DNA from: Streptomyces althioticus
GTDB taxonomy: Bacteria; Actinomycetota; Actinomycetes; Streptomycetales; Streptomycetaceae
Length of the DNA stretch: 64,000 bases
Assembly (NCBI GenBank): GCA_014649355.1
Contig: BMSW01000001.1
Coordinates: 496,001-560,000, forward strand
Reading direction: 5' to 3'
Part shown: piece by piece, positions 16,410 to 24,673 of the stretch
Position numbering within the stretch: the first letter of the stretch is position 1
Layout: each line of letters opens with the position of its first letter
The notes under the pieces: model-generated
What the model saw: only the letters and a program-made list of their open reading frames with translations
What the model was told of the DNA's origin: nothing
Databases searched by the model: none
Program-made: the position numbers and the translations under genes

Positions 16410-16415
16410 TACGCT
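16410..16415 (+). promoter_or_regulatory. -10 element for the second TetR gene
   Basis: TACGCT ends six bases before ATG 16422 with no ribosome site between, the leaderless arrangement seen elsewhere in this window. Confidence 0.4.
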
Positions 16416-16421
16416 GCGCCC

Positions 16422-17042
16422 ATGCGACCTGTGGCGAAGAGTGACCTGACGGGGCGGGCACGGCTGCGCGAGGCGGCCCTGGAGCTGTTCGCCGAGCGCG
16501 GCTTCGAGGCGACGTCGACCCGCGCGGTCGCGGCGGCAGCGGGTCTTTCCCCTGCCTTGGTGACACGGCACTTCGGCTCCAAGCAAGGCCTGCGCGCGGC
16601 GGTCGACGCTTACGTCCTGGACCGCATCGCCGAGCAGCTGCGCGCGGTCGACCCGGCCGCCGACCTGATGGCCTCCCTAGGCTCTGCTTCCGCCAACGTG
16701 TTCGGCTCCGACCCTGTCCTGCGCGGCTACCTGCGTCACGTCCTTCTGGAGGGCAGCGCGGCCAGCGCGGAACTCTTCGGCAGGCTCCTGTCCGGCGCCC
16801 GCGCCGAGGTCGACCGTCTCTCGGCCGCCCACCAGGGCGAGGGGGAGGGCCCGGACGCGGAGTGGGCCGCGTTCCAGATGCTCTGCCTGATCCTCGGCCC
16901 CCTCCTCCTGGAACGCGTCATGCAGCCCCAGCTGGACGAGCCGATGTTCGCCCCCGACGTCCTGGCCCGCCGCAGCGCAGCCAACCAGAAACTCCTGCTG
17001 CGCGGCTACTACGGGCACCTGGAAGGGAAGGCCGGGGGATAG
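16422..17042 (+). CDS. TetR/AcrR-family transcriptional regulator
   Basis: The 206-residue regulator has a complete TetR N-terminal domain: ARLREAALELFAERGFEATSTRAVAAAAGLSPALVTRHFGSKQGL near 12-56. A helical ligand domain includes an aromatic/hydrophobic stretch EWAAFQMLCLILGPLLLERVM. It precedes an acyltransferase gene on the same strand by 40 bases. A near-palindrome sits at that gene's start codon, so the pair is probably a small regulated unit. The inducer is unknown. Confidence 0.85.
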   Translation: MRPVAKSDLTGRARLREAALELFAERGFEATSTRAVAAAAGLSPALVTRHFGSKQGLRAAVDAYVLDRIAEQLRAVDPAADLMASLGSASANVFGSDPVLRGYLRHVLLEGSAASAELFGRLLSGARAEVDRLSAAHQGEGEGPDAEWAAFQMLCLILGPLLLERVMQPQLDEPMFAPDVLARRSAANQKLLLRGYYGHLEGKAGG

Positions 17043-17076
17043 CACCAGTGCGGAGTGTACGCGTGTTCACCATCAT

Positions 17077-17090
17077 GTATGCATGTATAC
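17077..17090. promoter_or_regulatory. Candidate TetR operator at the acyltransferase start
   Basis: GTATGCATGTATAC agrees with its own reverse complement at 12 of 14 positions and contains the ATG proposed as the acyltransferase start. A repressor bound here would block both promoter clearance and initiation. Confidence 0.4.
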
Positions 17091-18303
17091 CCGTCGTGTT
17101 GAACCCTCGCCGGACACTGTCACGACCACCGCACAGCACGCAGCCGGCCCGAGCCGTCTCGCGTGGCTCGACAACCTTCGCATCGCCCTGACCATCCTCG
17201 TCGTCGTCCACCACGCCGCACAGGCATACGGCCCTGCCGACTGGTGGTACGTCGAGAAGCAGCCCAAGTCCTCGGTACTGGCCACGCTTTCCGCGGTCGA
17301 CGGCGCGTTCTTCATGAGCCTGTTCTTCTTCGTCTCGGCGGTCCTCGTGCCTGGTTCGTACGGTCGCCGTGGAGCCCGCCGCTTTCTCACCGGCCGCCTT
17401 CTGCGTCTTGGCGTTCCGCTCCTCGTCGGCGCACTGACGATCGTGCCCGGCCTGATGTACGCGTACTACGTCCACTACCGCGGCTACGGCCCGCTCCCCT
17501 TCGGACGCTACTTCGCTGACATTTACCTCGGCCTCGGTGACGAACCCGCGGACTGGACCGGCCCGTCCTGGCCCGACCTGCAGTTCGGCCATCTCTGGTT
17601 CATCCAGAACCTGCTCGCCTACAGCGTCCTGTACGTGATGTGCCGACAGGCGGCACGCCTGCTGAAGCGACGCGGCCACCGGAAGCACACCCGTCAAGTG
17701 CCCTCCCACCGCTCCTTGGTGCTGCTCACCGTCGCCCTGGCGGCAGCGACGTTCCTGTTCCGCCTCAAGTACCCCTTGGACACCTGGGTCCCGGTCCTCG
17801 ACGTCCTCCAGGTCGAACCGGCCCGCCTCCCGCAGTACGCCACCTTCTTCACCCTGGGCGTCCTCGCTCACCGCTACGGCTGGCTGCGCCGTTTCGATGC
17901 CCGCACCGGCTGGCTCTGGCTGATCGCCGGATTCCTCGCCGTCACCCTGCTGTTCGCGGTCGGGGCGGATGCGCCGGCCTTCGCAACCGGCGGTTTCAAC
18001 GGAGCCTCGGCGCTCTGGTCGACGTACGAAAGCTTTTTGTGCGTGGCGCTCAGCGTCGGCCTGCTCACTCTGTTCCGCGAGACGCTGACCGGCACGAACC
18101 GGCTCACCCGCGAACTGTCCGCCAGTTCCTACACGGTGTACATCGTGCACCTGCCCATCGTGGTGACGGTGCAGTACTTCCTCGCGGATCACGGCCTGAC
18201 GGCGACGGGAGCCTGGCTCATTTCGTCCGGGGTCGGCGCGTCGGCCGCCATCGTGGCCGCCGCCGTGATCCGCCGGCTCCCTGGAGCCTCAAGAATCCTA
18301 TGA
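17083..18303 (+). CDS. Acyltransferase 3-family membrane protein
   Basis: The 406-residue protein has about ten membrane helices. Near the N-terminus WLDNLRIALTILVVVHHAAQAYG contains the conserved histidine of this family, which moves acyl groups to sugars, lipids or antibiotics at the membrane. A later LIVHLPIVV-like motif (YTVYIVHLPIVVTVQYFL near 345-362) also fits. The start is uncertain: ATG 17083 lacks a ribosome site and falls within a palindrome. The preceding TetR gene is the probable regulator. The acceptor is unknown. Confidence 0.8.
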   Translation: MYTRRVEPSPDTVTTTAQHAAGPSRLAWLDNLRIALTILVVVHHAAQAYGPADWWYVEKQPKSSVLATLSAVDGAFFMSLFFFVSAVLVPGSYGRRGARRFLTGRLLRLGVPLLVGALTIVPGLMYAYYVHYRGYGPLPFGRYFADIYLGLGDEPADWTGPSWPDLQFGHLWFIQNLLAYSVLYVMCRQAARLLKRRGHRKHTRQVPSHRSLVLLTVALAAATFLFRLKYPLDTWVPVLDVLQVEPARLPQYATFFTLGVLAHRYGWLRRFDARTGWLWLIAGFLAVTLLFAVGADAPAFATGGFNGASALWSTYESFLCVALSVGLLTLFRETLTGTNRLTRELSASSYTVYIVHLPIVVTVQYFLADHGLTATGAWLISSGVGASAAIVAAAVIRRLPGASRIL

Positions 18304-18628
18304 CGTGGAGCACTCCGCTTGGCGGCCGGGCGGCGGCGGTCTCTTCCACGGATCGTCCCGCTGCCAGCGGGGACTTGGCGTGTGCCAGGCGCAACAGGGT
18401 CCGGTAATGATGCGGTGGGACTCCGTAAGCCTGCCGGAAACTCCTGATCAAGTGGTGGCGCTTGCTGCAACCGGCCACTGGGGCAGAGTCGTTGAGCTCG
18501 AAGTTGAAGGCCAGTTGGCTGTGGAGCATCTCCCTTACGTGGCGAACATCCGCATGCCTGGCGAGCAGGACGTTCAGGAGGCGGATCAGCGACGACTCGA
18601 GATCCCACTCGTCCTCACCGTCCGCCAA
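18304..18628 (-). pseudogene. Remnant of an AraC-family regulator DNA-binding domain
   Basis: On the minus strand, sequence from 18628 down reads WDLESSLIRLLNVLLARHADVRHVREMLH, then APVAGCSKRHHLIRSFRQAYGVPPHHYRTLLRLAHAKSPLAAGRSVEETAAA. That is the linker and first helix-turn-helix of an AraC regulator. The cupin sensing domain upstream and the second helix-turn-helix (normally ending SHFTRHFR-like) are both missing, and sequence similarity stops near 18315 at the acyltransferase 3' end. It is a gene fragment and not a functional regulator. Confidence 0.65.
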
Positions 18629-18712
18629 CCCTCGGTGGCCGGTGAAGAGGCCGCGGTCTGACTACGTCACCCCGTGAAAGCGCGGCCGGCCTGTGCCGAC
18701 CGAGCAACCGCC

Positions 18713-19049
18713 ATGTGGACCACGTTCGCCGCGACCGTCGGTGGAGGCGCCGTCGGCCTCACCGGCCCAACGTTCATCGTCGTCGCCACCTCCCAGGAAT
18801 ACCGCAACCGTGCCGCGCAGACCGTCTCCCCTGTTCCTGACGACCACGGTCCTCGCATCGCTGGTCACCCTGCCGCAGCCGACCTGGGCGCTCGGGGTCG
18901 AACTGCTGGTCGCTGCGGCGGCGAGCGCGAGTCTGCTCTCGGTGCCCGACCACGCGGCCCGCCGTGGCACGTCCGAGCACGCGCGTCCCGTCCTCGTCGT
19001 CGCGCTCGTCGCGTATGGACACGCACACGAAAACAGGTGGGGCACCTAG
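18713..19049 (+). pseudogene. Frameshifted remnant of a small Streptomyces membrane protein
   Basis: From ATG 18713 one frame reads MWTTFAATVGGGAVGLTGPTFIVVA and then SQEYRNRAAQTVS. Past a run of four C at 18828-18831 the continuation LFLTTTVLASLVTLPQPTWALG lies in the next frame, so dropping one C rejoins them. A few residues also seem deleted after IVVA compared with the family pattern I recall (a FRFDTIA-like stretch). The piece ends near the tRNA-Pro terminator. It is a degraded gene. Confidence 0.55.
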
Positions 19050-19073
19050 GAACGTTCCTAGGTGCCCCACCTG
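19034..19073 (-). terminator. Perfect 40-bp palindrome, terminator of tRNA-Pro
   Basis: Two 20-base arms meet with no unpaired centre: CAGGTGGGGCACCTAGGAAC (19034-19053) and its exact reverse complement (19054-19073). It starts 13 bases past the 3' end of the tRNA on the same transcript, so it is the natural terminator. Confidence 0.8.
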
Positions 19074-19085
19074 CTGTTATGGCTG

Positions 19086-19159
19086 TCGGGGTGGCGGGAT
19101 TTGAACCCACGACCTCTTCGTCCCGAACGAAGCGCGCTGCCAAGCTGCGCCACACCCCG
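19086..19159 (-). tRNA. tRNA-Pro (anticodon CGG)
   Basis: The 74-base minus-strand transcript folds into a full cloverleaf. The 7-bp acceptor stem pairs CGGGGTG with CACCCCG, and the unpaired discriminator is A. The anticodon loop TTCGGGA gives anticodon CGG for proline codon CCG. The T arm GTGGGTTCAAATCCCGC is standard. CCA is not encoded. The tRNA 3' end faces the decayed region 14.4-19.0 kb, the side on which tRNA-targeting integrative elements insert. Confidence 0.95.
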
Positions 19160-19207
19160 GTGTCGCTCGCTGTCGCGGCGACGACGTTTACTTTAGCCCA
19201 CTGGTGG

Positions 19208-19963
19208 CTAGAGACGAAATCTGGTTTTCGGGCGGGTGTGGTCCAGGGCCACCAGGAGGACCGCCACGGCGTAGATCGCGAGTCCCACGAGGAGCGCGTT
19301 GGCCAGCACGCTCCGGTAGCCGTCGCGGGCCACGTCGAGGAACGGGTAGAGATAGCGGCCGGCGGAGCCGGGGAGCAGCTCGCCCCGGGCGAGGGTGAAG
19401 GCCAGGTACGCCAAGGGGTACAGCAGCCACGTCGTGGCCTGGCGCAGGTGCATGCGGGCCGGCGGTGTCAGGACCAGCCAGTCCAGCAGCGCGGCGACCG
19501 GCAGCACCGTGTGCAGCAGGTGCCCCGCGACCGGCTCGAGCCATGTCATGTCTCCTCCGCCGGAGCCCGTCGCCATGGCGTACGTCGGCGCGGCGTCCGC
19601 GAGGGCGATGTGGTGGACCAGGGCCGCGACGACCACGTACAGGAGCGCCGCCCCCGTGACGGCGCCCGGCAGGGGATGGCGGGCCGTCCACGCGCGGCGC
19701 GCCGAGGCGAGCGTCACCAGGGCCAGCAGCGCCGTGCTCTGGATCACGAAGTAGCTGAGTACCCGGGTGGGGCTGCCGAGAAGGATCTCGGTCAGCACGG
19801 CCGCCGTCGCCAGCACGGCCAGGGCCAGCCGGTACACCGCGGTCAGCGGCCGCCGCACCGGCGGTACGACGGCTCGGGCGGGGACGGCGGAGGGGAGCAG
19901 CTGCGGAGCCGTCCGCGGGAGGGCGGGGAGGTCCGGGATGTCCCTGGGTATCGGGGCGGTCAT
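19208..19963 (-). CDS. Pr6Pr-family integral membrane protein
   Basis: The 251-residue protein has six to seven hydrophobic segments. Recognisable family patterns include VLSYFVIQSTALLALVTL near 85-100, LVHHIALAD near 130, and the C-terminal block HLLHTVLPVAALLDWLVL then WLLYPLAYLAFTLARGEL. The final helix is LLVGLAIYAVAVLLVALDH. These are FAR-17a/AIG1-like membrane proteins of unknown function in actinobacteria. It begins ATG 19963 and ends next to the tRNA promoter side. Confidence 0.75.
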   Translation of the reverse strand: MTAPIPRDIPDLPALPRTAPQLLPSAVPARAVVPPVRRPLTAVYRLALAVLATAAVLTEILLGSPTRVLSYFVIQSTALLALVTLASARRAWTARHPLPGAVTGAALLYVVVAALVHHIALADAAPTYAMATGSGGGDMTWLEPVAGHLLHTVLPVAALLDWLVLTPPARMHLRQATTWLLYPLAYLAFTLARGELLPGSAGRYLYPFLDVARDGYRSVLANALLVGLAIYAVAVLLVALDHTRPKTRFRL

Positions 19964-20037
19964 GCCCCCAGCGTGGGACGGCCGCCGGGGCGCGGCGACG
20001 TGGCGTGGGCCGGTCGGGTTACCCGTACGTCGGACAA

Positions 20038-20157
20038 CCCGCCGGCCGTCGCCGACACGTCAGGCGACCCGTCGGCCGTCGCCGACACGTCGGACACCCC
20101 GCCGGCCGTCGCCGATACGTCAGGCGGCCCGCCCGCCGTCGCCGATCCTCAGCGCGA
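20038..20157. repeat. Four 30-bp tandem repeats between two minus-strand genes
   Basis: Units at 20038-20067, 20068-20097, 20098-20127 and 20128-20157 share the core CCGTCGCCGA-ACGTC with few changes. A partial unit precedes them. The last unit overlaps the stop codon of the metallophosphoesterase gene. The block lies 75 bases upstream of the Pr6Pr-gene start, so it may hold that gene's promoter or be a neutral minisatellite. Confidence 0.75.
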
Positions 20158-21072
20158 CACCAGCGTCAGCAGCGTCGCCTCCGGCGGGCACGCGAAGCGC
20201 ACCGGCGTGTAGCGGCTCGTGCCGCAGCCCGCCGAGACGTGCAGGTACGACCTGCGGCCCTCCGCCGTGTGCGTGGACAGGCCCTTCACGCGGTCCGTGT
20301 CCAGGTCGCAGTTGGTGACCAGGGCGCCGTAGAACGGGATGCACAGCTGTCCGCCGTGCGTGTGGCCGGCGAGGATCAGCGGGTAGCCGTCGGCCGCGAA
20401 CGGGTCCAGCACCCGCAGGTACGGCGCGTGCACCACGCCCATCGAGAAGTCCGCCCCGGCCGACGGGCCGCCCGCCACCTCCGCGTACCGGTCCCGCTTG
20501 ATGTGCGGGTCGTCCAGTCCCGTCAGCTCGATCGACGTGCCCTCGATCTTCAGGGTGCCCCGCGTGTTGGTGAGGTTGAGCCAGCCGGCCGAGTCGAAGC
20601 CGTCCCGCAGGTCCTCCCACGGGTTGTGGACGGCGTCGACGACCGGCGGGTTGCCGTTCAGGCCGTGGCGGCCCTGCACCTTCTCGACCAGGTAGCGGGC
20701 GGGGTTGCGCAGCCGGGGGCCGTAGTAGTCGTTGGAGCCGAAGACGTAGGCGCCCGGGAACTCCATGAGCGGGCCGAGCGCGTCCAGGACCTCGGGGACG
20801 CCCTCGGGGTCGGACAGGTTGTCGCCCGTGTTGATCACGAAGTCGGGGCGCAGGCCCGCCAGCGAGCGCAGCCACCGCTGCTTCTTGCGCTGGCCGCCGA
20901 CCATGTGGATGTCGGACACCTGCAGCACGCGCAGGGGGCGCATCCCGGAGGGGAGGACGGGCGCGGTCACCCGTCGGAGGCGGAAGGAGCGGGCCTCGAA
21001 GCCCGCGGCGTACAGCAGTCCGGCGGCGCCGGCCGCCGTGATTCCCAGGGGGATTCGGTATCGCGCGCGCAT
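20149..21072 (-). CDS. Membrane-anchored metallophosphoesterase
   Basis: The 307-residue protein has an N-terminal membrane helix (residues 8-25) and a calcineurin-like catalytic domain. Metal-binding motifs in order are SDIHM near 54, NTGDN near 81, FGSNDYYG near 111 (Asp where many enzymes have His), VVHAPY near 215 and GHTHGGQ near 237. It starts ATG 21072, divergent from the GatB/YqeY gene. In M. tuberculosis the equivalent neighbour of the PBP and WhiB genes is also a metallophosphoesterase. Substrate unknown. Confidence 0.87.
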   Translation of the reverse strand: MRARYRIPLGITAAGAAGLLYAAGFEARSFRLRRVTAPVLPSGMRPLRVLQVSDIHMVGGQRKKQRWLRSLAGLRPDFVINTGDNLSDPEGVPEVLDALGPLMEFPGAYVFGSNDYYGPRLRNPARYLVEKVQGRHGLNGNPPVVDAVHNPWEDLRDGFDSAGWLNLTNTRGTLKIEGTSIELTGLDDPHIKRDRYAEVAGGPSAGADFSMGVVHAPYLRVLDPFAADGYPLILAGHTHGGQLCIPFYGALVTNCDLDTDRVKGLSTHTAEGRRSYLHVSAGCGTSRYTPVRFACPPEATLLTLVSR

Positions 21073-21205
21073 GAGCCCATCGTGTCAGACCCCGAGGGGT
21101 CCTCCGCACGGCCCACGACCCACGGGGGCCACTCCTCCCGGGAGTTCACCCGCGGACGTACCGAGGCCCCCGCAAATCAGCAGGCGCGGCCGCGACCGCA
21201 CCTGC

Positions 21206-21211
21206 GACAAT
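21206..21211 (+). promoter_or_regulatory. -10 element, leaderless transcript of the GatB/YqeY gene
   Basis: GACAAT ends six bases before ATG 21218 and no ribosome site intervenes. Confidence 0.4.
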
Positions 21212-21217
21212 CAAGTC

Positions 21218-21682
21218 ATGACCACGCTCAAGTCGAAGCTGCACGACGACCTCAACGCCGCGATCAAGGAGCGCGACGAGCTCCGCTCCTCGACGCTCCG
21301 GCTGACGCTCGCCGCGATCACCAAGGAGGAGGTCGCGGGCAAGGAGAAGCGCGAGCTCTCCGACGACGAGGTGCAGAAGGTGATCGCCCGCGAGGCCAAG
21401 AAGCGCCGCGAGGCGGCGGACGCCTTCGCGCAGGGCGGCCGCGCCGAGCAGGCCGAGCGGGAGAAGGCGGAGGGCGAGGTGCTCGCCGGCTACCTGCCCA
21501 AGCAGCTGTCCGACGACGAGCTGAACGCGATCGTCGCCCAGGCGGTCGAGGAGGCCCGCGCCGCCGGCGCCGAGGGGCCGCGCGCCATGGGCGCCGTCAT
21601 GAAGATCGTGAACCCGAAGGTGGCCGGTCAGGCGGAGGGCGGCCGGGTGGCCGCCGCCGTGAAGAAGCTCCTGGCCGGCTGA
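21218..21682 (+). CDS. GatB/YqeY domain-containing protein
   Basis: The 154-residue helical protein matches the YqeY family throughout: TLKSKLHDDLNAAIKERDELRSSTLRLTLAAITKEE at the start, DEVQKVIAREAKKRREAADAF in the middle and MGAVMKIVNPKVAGQAEGGRVAAAVKKLL at the end. The domain is related to the tRNA-binding tail of GatB amidotransferase subunits, but the role of free YqeY is unknown. It probably starts without a leader. It is convergent with the PBP gene across a minisatellite and a terminator. Confidence 0.88.
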   Translation: MTTLKSKLHDDLNAAIKERDELRSSTLRLTLAAITKEEVAGKEKRELSDDEVQKVIAREAKKRREAADAFAQGGRAEQAEREKAEGEVLAGYLPKQLSDDELNAIVAQAVEEARAAGAEGPRAMGAVMKIVNPKVAGQAEGGRVAAAVKKLLAG

Positions 21683-21701
21683 GACGCCGCCACGACGACG
21701 T

Positions 21702-21899
21702 ACGGCCACACGGACCCACGGCCACAGGGACCCACGGCCACAGGGACCCACGGCCACAGGGACCCACGGTCACATGAACCCACGGCCGCAAGGCCCCACG
21801 GCCATGAGAACCCACGGTCACAAGGCCCCACGGCCACAAGAACCCACGGTCACAAGGACCCACGGCCATGACCCACGGCCGTAGAAGCGTACGGCCACA
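21702..21899. repeat. 16-bp minisatellite, about 12 units
   Basis: Units of the form ACGGCCACAGGGACCC repeat almost without interruption from 21702, with one 13-base unit near 21862. Variation is mostly at four positions. It fills the gap between convergent genes. Minus-strand frames through it give artificial repeats and are not genes. Confidence 0.85.
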
Positions 21900-21904
21900 A
21901 CACA

Positions 21905-21940
21905 GTGCGGCCCCTTCCCCACCCGGGGAAGGGGCCGCAC
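21905..21940. terminator. Strong hairpin terminator of the PBP gene
   Basis: A perfect 16-base stem (21905-21920 with 21925-21940) closes on the four-base loop ACCC, 32 bases past the PBP stop. It could also stop readthrough from the GatB/YqeY side. Confidence 0.85.
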
Positions 21941-21971
21941 CCCGTTGTCGGTCGACCGTCAGTCTCGCCCG

Positions 21972-24245
21972 TCAGTCCCGGCCGCCCGGCCCGTTGCCCG
22001 GGCCTTGGATGAAGCCCTCGGGGAAGGTGAAGCCCGGGTCCGGCTGGCCGCCGTTGCCGCCGTCACCGCCCCCGTTGCCGTTGCCGCCGTTGATCAGGCC
22101 GCCGATGAAGCCGTCGTCGCCCTTGCCGTCGTCGCCGCGGCCGCGGCCCTTGTCGCGGTCCTCCGGCTTCTTCGGGTCCGGGATGTGCACCCGGTTGAAG
22201 TCCGGGGCCTCCTTGCCCTCCAGCGCGCCGTTCATCGCGTCGCGCCAGATGGGGCCCGGGACGGCGCCACCGAAGACCAGCTCGTGGTACTGGCCGCCGA
22301 TGCTGATGTCCCGCATCTTCACCTTCTGGCTGGCGCTGCCCACCCACACGGCGCCCGACATGTTCGGCGTGTAGCCGACGAACCAGGCGTTCCTGCGCTC
22401 GTCCGTCGTACCGGTCTTACCGGCGTTGGCGCGGCCGTCACCGAGGCCGGCCTGCTGACCGGTACCGGAGTCGATCACGCCCCTGAGCAGCTCGTTCACC
22501 GTGTCCGCCGTCTTCTCGCTCATCGCGCGCGAGCACGTGGACTTCGGAACCGGCAGGGACTTGGACTGGTCACCCGTCTTCTGGGTGATCGACTCGATGG
22601 CGACCGGCGTGCAGTACATGCCCCGCGAGGCGAAGGCCGCGTAGGCGCTCGCCATGGTGAGGGGCGACAGACCGGTGGAGCCGAGGGTCATCGAGGACGG
22701 CACCTCGGGGATCTTGTCCCCGTTGCCCTGCACCACGCCGAGCTTGTCGGTCATGGTCACCACCGGGCACATGCCGATGTCCTCGATCATCTGCACGAAG
22801 TAGGTGTTGACCGACTTCGCCATCGCGTCCCTCAGCGCGTACGGCCCGACCTCGGACTCGTCCTCGTTCTCCAGCTTGTAGCCGCCGTCGTTCACCCACG
22901 GCTTGTCACAGCCGCGCACGGTGTCCGGGTACGGCATCTCGTACGGCGAGGAGTACTCCTGCGTCGGCGGCCGGCCCTCCTCCAGGGCGGCGGCGGCCAC
23001 GAACGGCTTGAACGTCGAACCGGTCGGGAAGCCGAAGTTGGAGCCGCCCCAGGCGGAGTCCACGGAGAAGTTGATCTCCGTCTGGTTCTTGCCGTAGCCG
23101 TACGGCTTCGACTGGCCCATCGCGACGATCTTGCCGGTGCCCGGCTCCACGAGCGTCGACGCGGCGGCGACCTTGTCCGACTCGTAGACGTGGTCCTTGA
23201 GCGACTCCTGCACCGACTTCTGGGCCTGCGGGTCCAGCGTCGTGCGGATGGTGAGGCCGCCCTGGTTCCAGACCTTCGCCCGCTCCTCGCGCGTCTTGCC
23301 GAAGACCGGGTCGTTGAGGAAGACCTTCTCCACGTACTTGCAGAAGAAGCCCGCGCCCTTGGCCGCGGTGATGCAGCCGTTCTTCGGCTCGCTGACCTTG
23401 AGGCCCAGCGGGGAGCGCATCGCCTCGGCGGCGTCCTCCGGGGAGACGTCCCCGACCTCGGCCATCCGCTTCAGCACGATGTTGCGCCGCTTCTTCGCCT
23501 CGGCCTCGTCGTTGACCGGGTCGTAGCGGCTCGGCGACTGGACGATGCCGGCGAGGAGCGCGGCCTCCTGGAGGTTGAGGTCCTTGGCCGGCTTGGAGAA
23601 GTAGCGCTGGGACGCGGCCTCGACGCCGTACGCCTGCTGGCCGAAGAACGTGATGTTCAGGTAGTTCTCGAGGATCTTCTTCTTGCCCAGCTCCTCCTCG
23701 ACCTGGATCGCGTACTTCAGCTCCTGGATCTTGCGGCCGATGGTCTGCTGGGTGGCCTGCGCGACCTTCGTCGGGTCGTCGCCCGCCTCCTCGACGAAGA
23801 CGTTCTTCACGTACTGCTGGGTGAGCGTCGAGGCGCCCTCGGAGACCTCGCCGCTGCGGGCGTTCTTGTTGAGCGCGCGCAGCACGCCCTTCAGGTCGAC
23901 CGCCCCGTGCTCGTAGAAGCGGGAGTCCTCGATCGCGACGATCGCCTTCTGCATGTACGGCGAGATGTCCTTGAGGTCCACCACCGTGCGGTCCCGCGAG
24001 TAGACGGTGGCGATCAGGCCGCCGTCGGCGTCGAGGATGGTGGTGCGCTGGCTCAGCGGCGGCGTCTTCAGAGCGGCCGGGAGCTCGTCGAAGCTCTCCA
24101 CCGACCCCTTCGCCGCCAGGCCCAGCGCGCCCACCGCCGGCAGCGCGATGCCGGCCATGACGGCACCGGCCAGGACACTGACACCGAGGAACTTGGCGGC
24201 CTGCTGCGTGGAGGACAGACCACCGCCCGAGCGCTTCTTTGGCAT
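21972..24245 (-). CDS. Class A penicillin-binding protein (transglycosylase/transpeptidase)
   Basis: The 757-residue enzyme polymerises and cross-links peptidoglycan. It has a short cytoplasmic tail, one membrane helix (about 18-45), a GT51 domain (about 65-250; EDSRFYEHGAVD near 105, GASTLTQQYVKN near 140) and a transpeptidase domain. The transpeptidase motifs are STFK with catalytic Ser410, SVN near 484 and KTGTT near 605. A long Gly/Asp/Lys-rich low-complexity tail ends the protein. It is adjacent to wblA, matching recalled SCO3580-SCO3579 and PonA2-WhiB4 orders. No PASTA domain is visible. Confidence 0.95.
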   Translation of the reverse strand: MPKKRSGGGLSSTQQAAKFLGVSVLAGAVMAGIALPAVGALGLAAKGSVESFDELPAALKTPPLSQRTTILDADGGLIATVYSRDRTVVDLKDISPYMQKAIVAIEDSRFYEHGAVDLKGVLRALNKNARSGEVSEGASTLTQQYVKNVFVEEAGDDPTKVAQATQQTIGRKIQELKYAIQVEEELGKKKILENYLNITFFGQQAYGVEAASQRYFSKPAKDLNLQEAALLAGIVQSPSRYDPVNDEAEAKKRRNIVLKRMAEVGDVSPEDAAEAMRSPLGLKVSEPKNGCITAAKGAGFFCKYVEKVFLNDPVFGKTREERAKVWNQGGLTIRTTLDPQAQKSVQESLKDHVYESDKVAAASTLVEPGTGKIVAMGQSKPYGYGKNQTEINFSVDSAWGGSNFGFPTGSTFKPFVAAAALEEGRPPTQEYSSPYEMPYPDTVRGCDKPWVNDGGYKLENEDESEVGPYALRDAMAKSVNTYFVQMIEDIGMCPVVTMTDKLGVVQGNGDKIPEVPSSMTLGSTGLSPLTMASAYAAFASRGMYCTPVAIESITQKTGDQSKSLPVPKSTCSRAMSEKTADTVNELLRGVIDSGTGQQAGLGDGRANAGKTGTTDERRNAWFVGYTPNMSGAVWVGSASQKVKMRDISIGGQYHELVFGGAVPGPIWRDAMNGALEGKEAPDFNRVHIPDPKKPEDRDKGRGRGDDGKGDDGFIGGLINGGNGNGGGDGGNGGQPDPGFTFPEGFIQGPGNGPGGRD

Positions 24246-24673
24246 GGGAGCAGCCTACGTTCTCATTCGCCGGACAAGCGTATATGCCTTGGCCTAAGCT
24301 GCACTCAACTGTCACAGCAGTGAGGCCACGTATCAATACGTCCGGCGACCCCGAATCGTTCCGGATCTTTTCGACTTTTTTCGTACGAGTGAAGTCGAGG
24401 AGCGTGGAGACCGTGTCCGGATCGCCTCGTGTGTCACGCGGCGCCCGTTGTGACGCAACTGAACTGACCCGTCATGCCCCGTTTGTCACGCATGTCGCCC
24501 CCTCACTCCCCCGGGTGATCTGCCGCTTACCCATAGTCCGTTCGGACCATTCAAGATTGGGCCCGCTGGGGGTGTTGCGCTGTGCCCACCTTCCGTAACG
24601 TCCTCAACTGGCGGCGGTGAATATGCCGCTGCCGCCGTGGGGGAGCCTCGATTCGGGAGAGGACGGCGCCGGT
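24246..24673. other. Long regulatory region between the PBP and wblA genes
   Basis: About 430 bases with no clear gene separate two divergent starts. The segment is AT-richer than its surroundings (24280-24480). It holds TGTCAC (24432) facing GTGACG (24450), and short CGTAT-ATACG arms near 24330. Long leaders and several upstream regulators are known for wblA in Streptomyces; I cannot assign specific sites with confidence. Confidence 0.45.

Noticed and set aside
19188..19691. Large alternative frames overlapping tRNA-Pro and Pr6Pr gene
   Set aside because: Shadow frames of the Pr6Pr gene, with low-complexity composition.
21597..21869. Repeat-rich minus-strand frames giving GPCGRGSLWPW-like proteins
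   Set aside because: They arise only from the 16-bp minisatellite and have no ribosome site or other coding signal.
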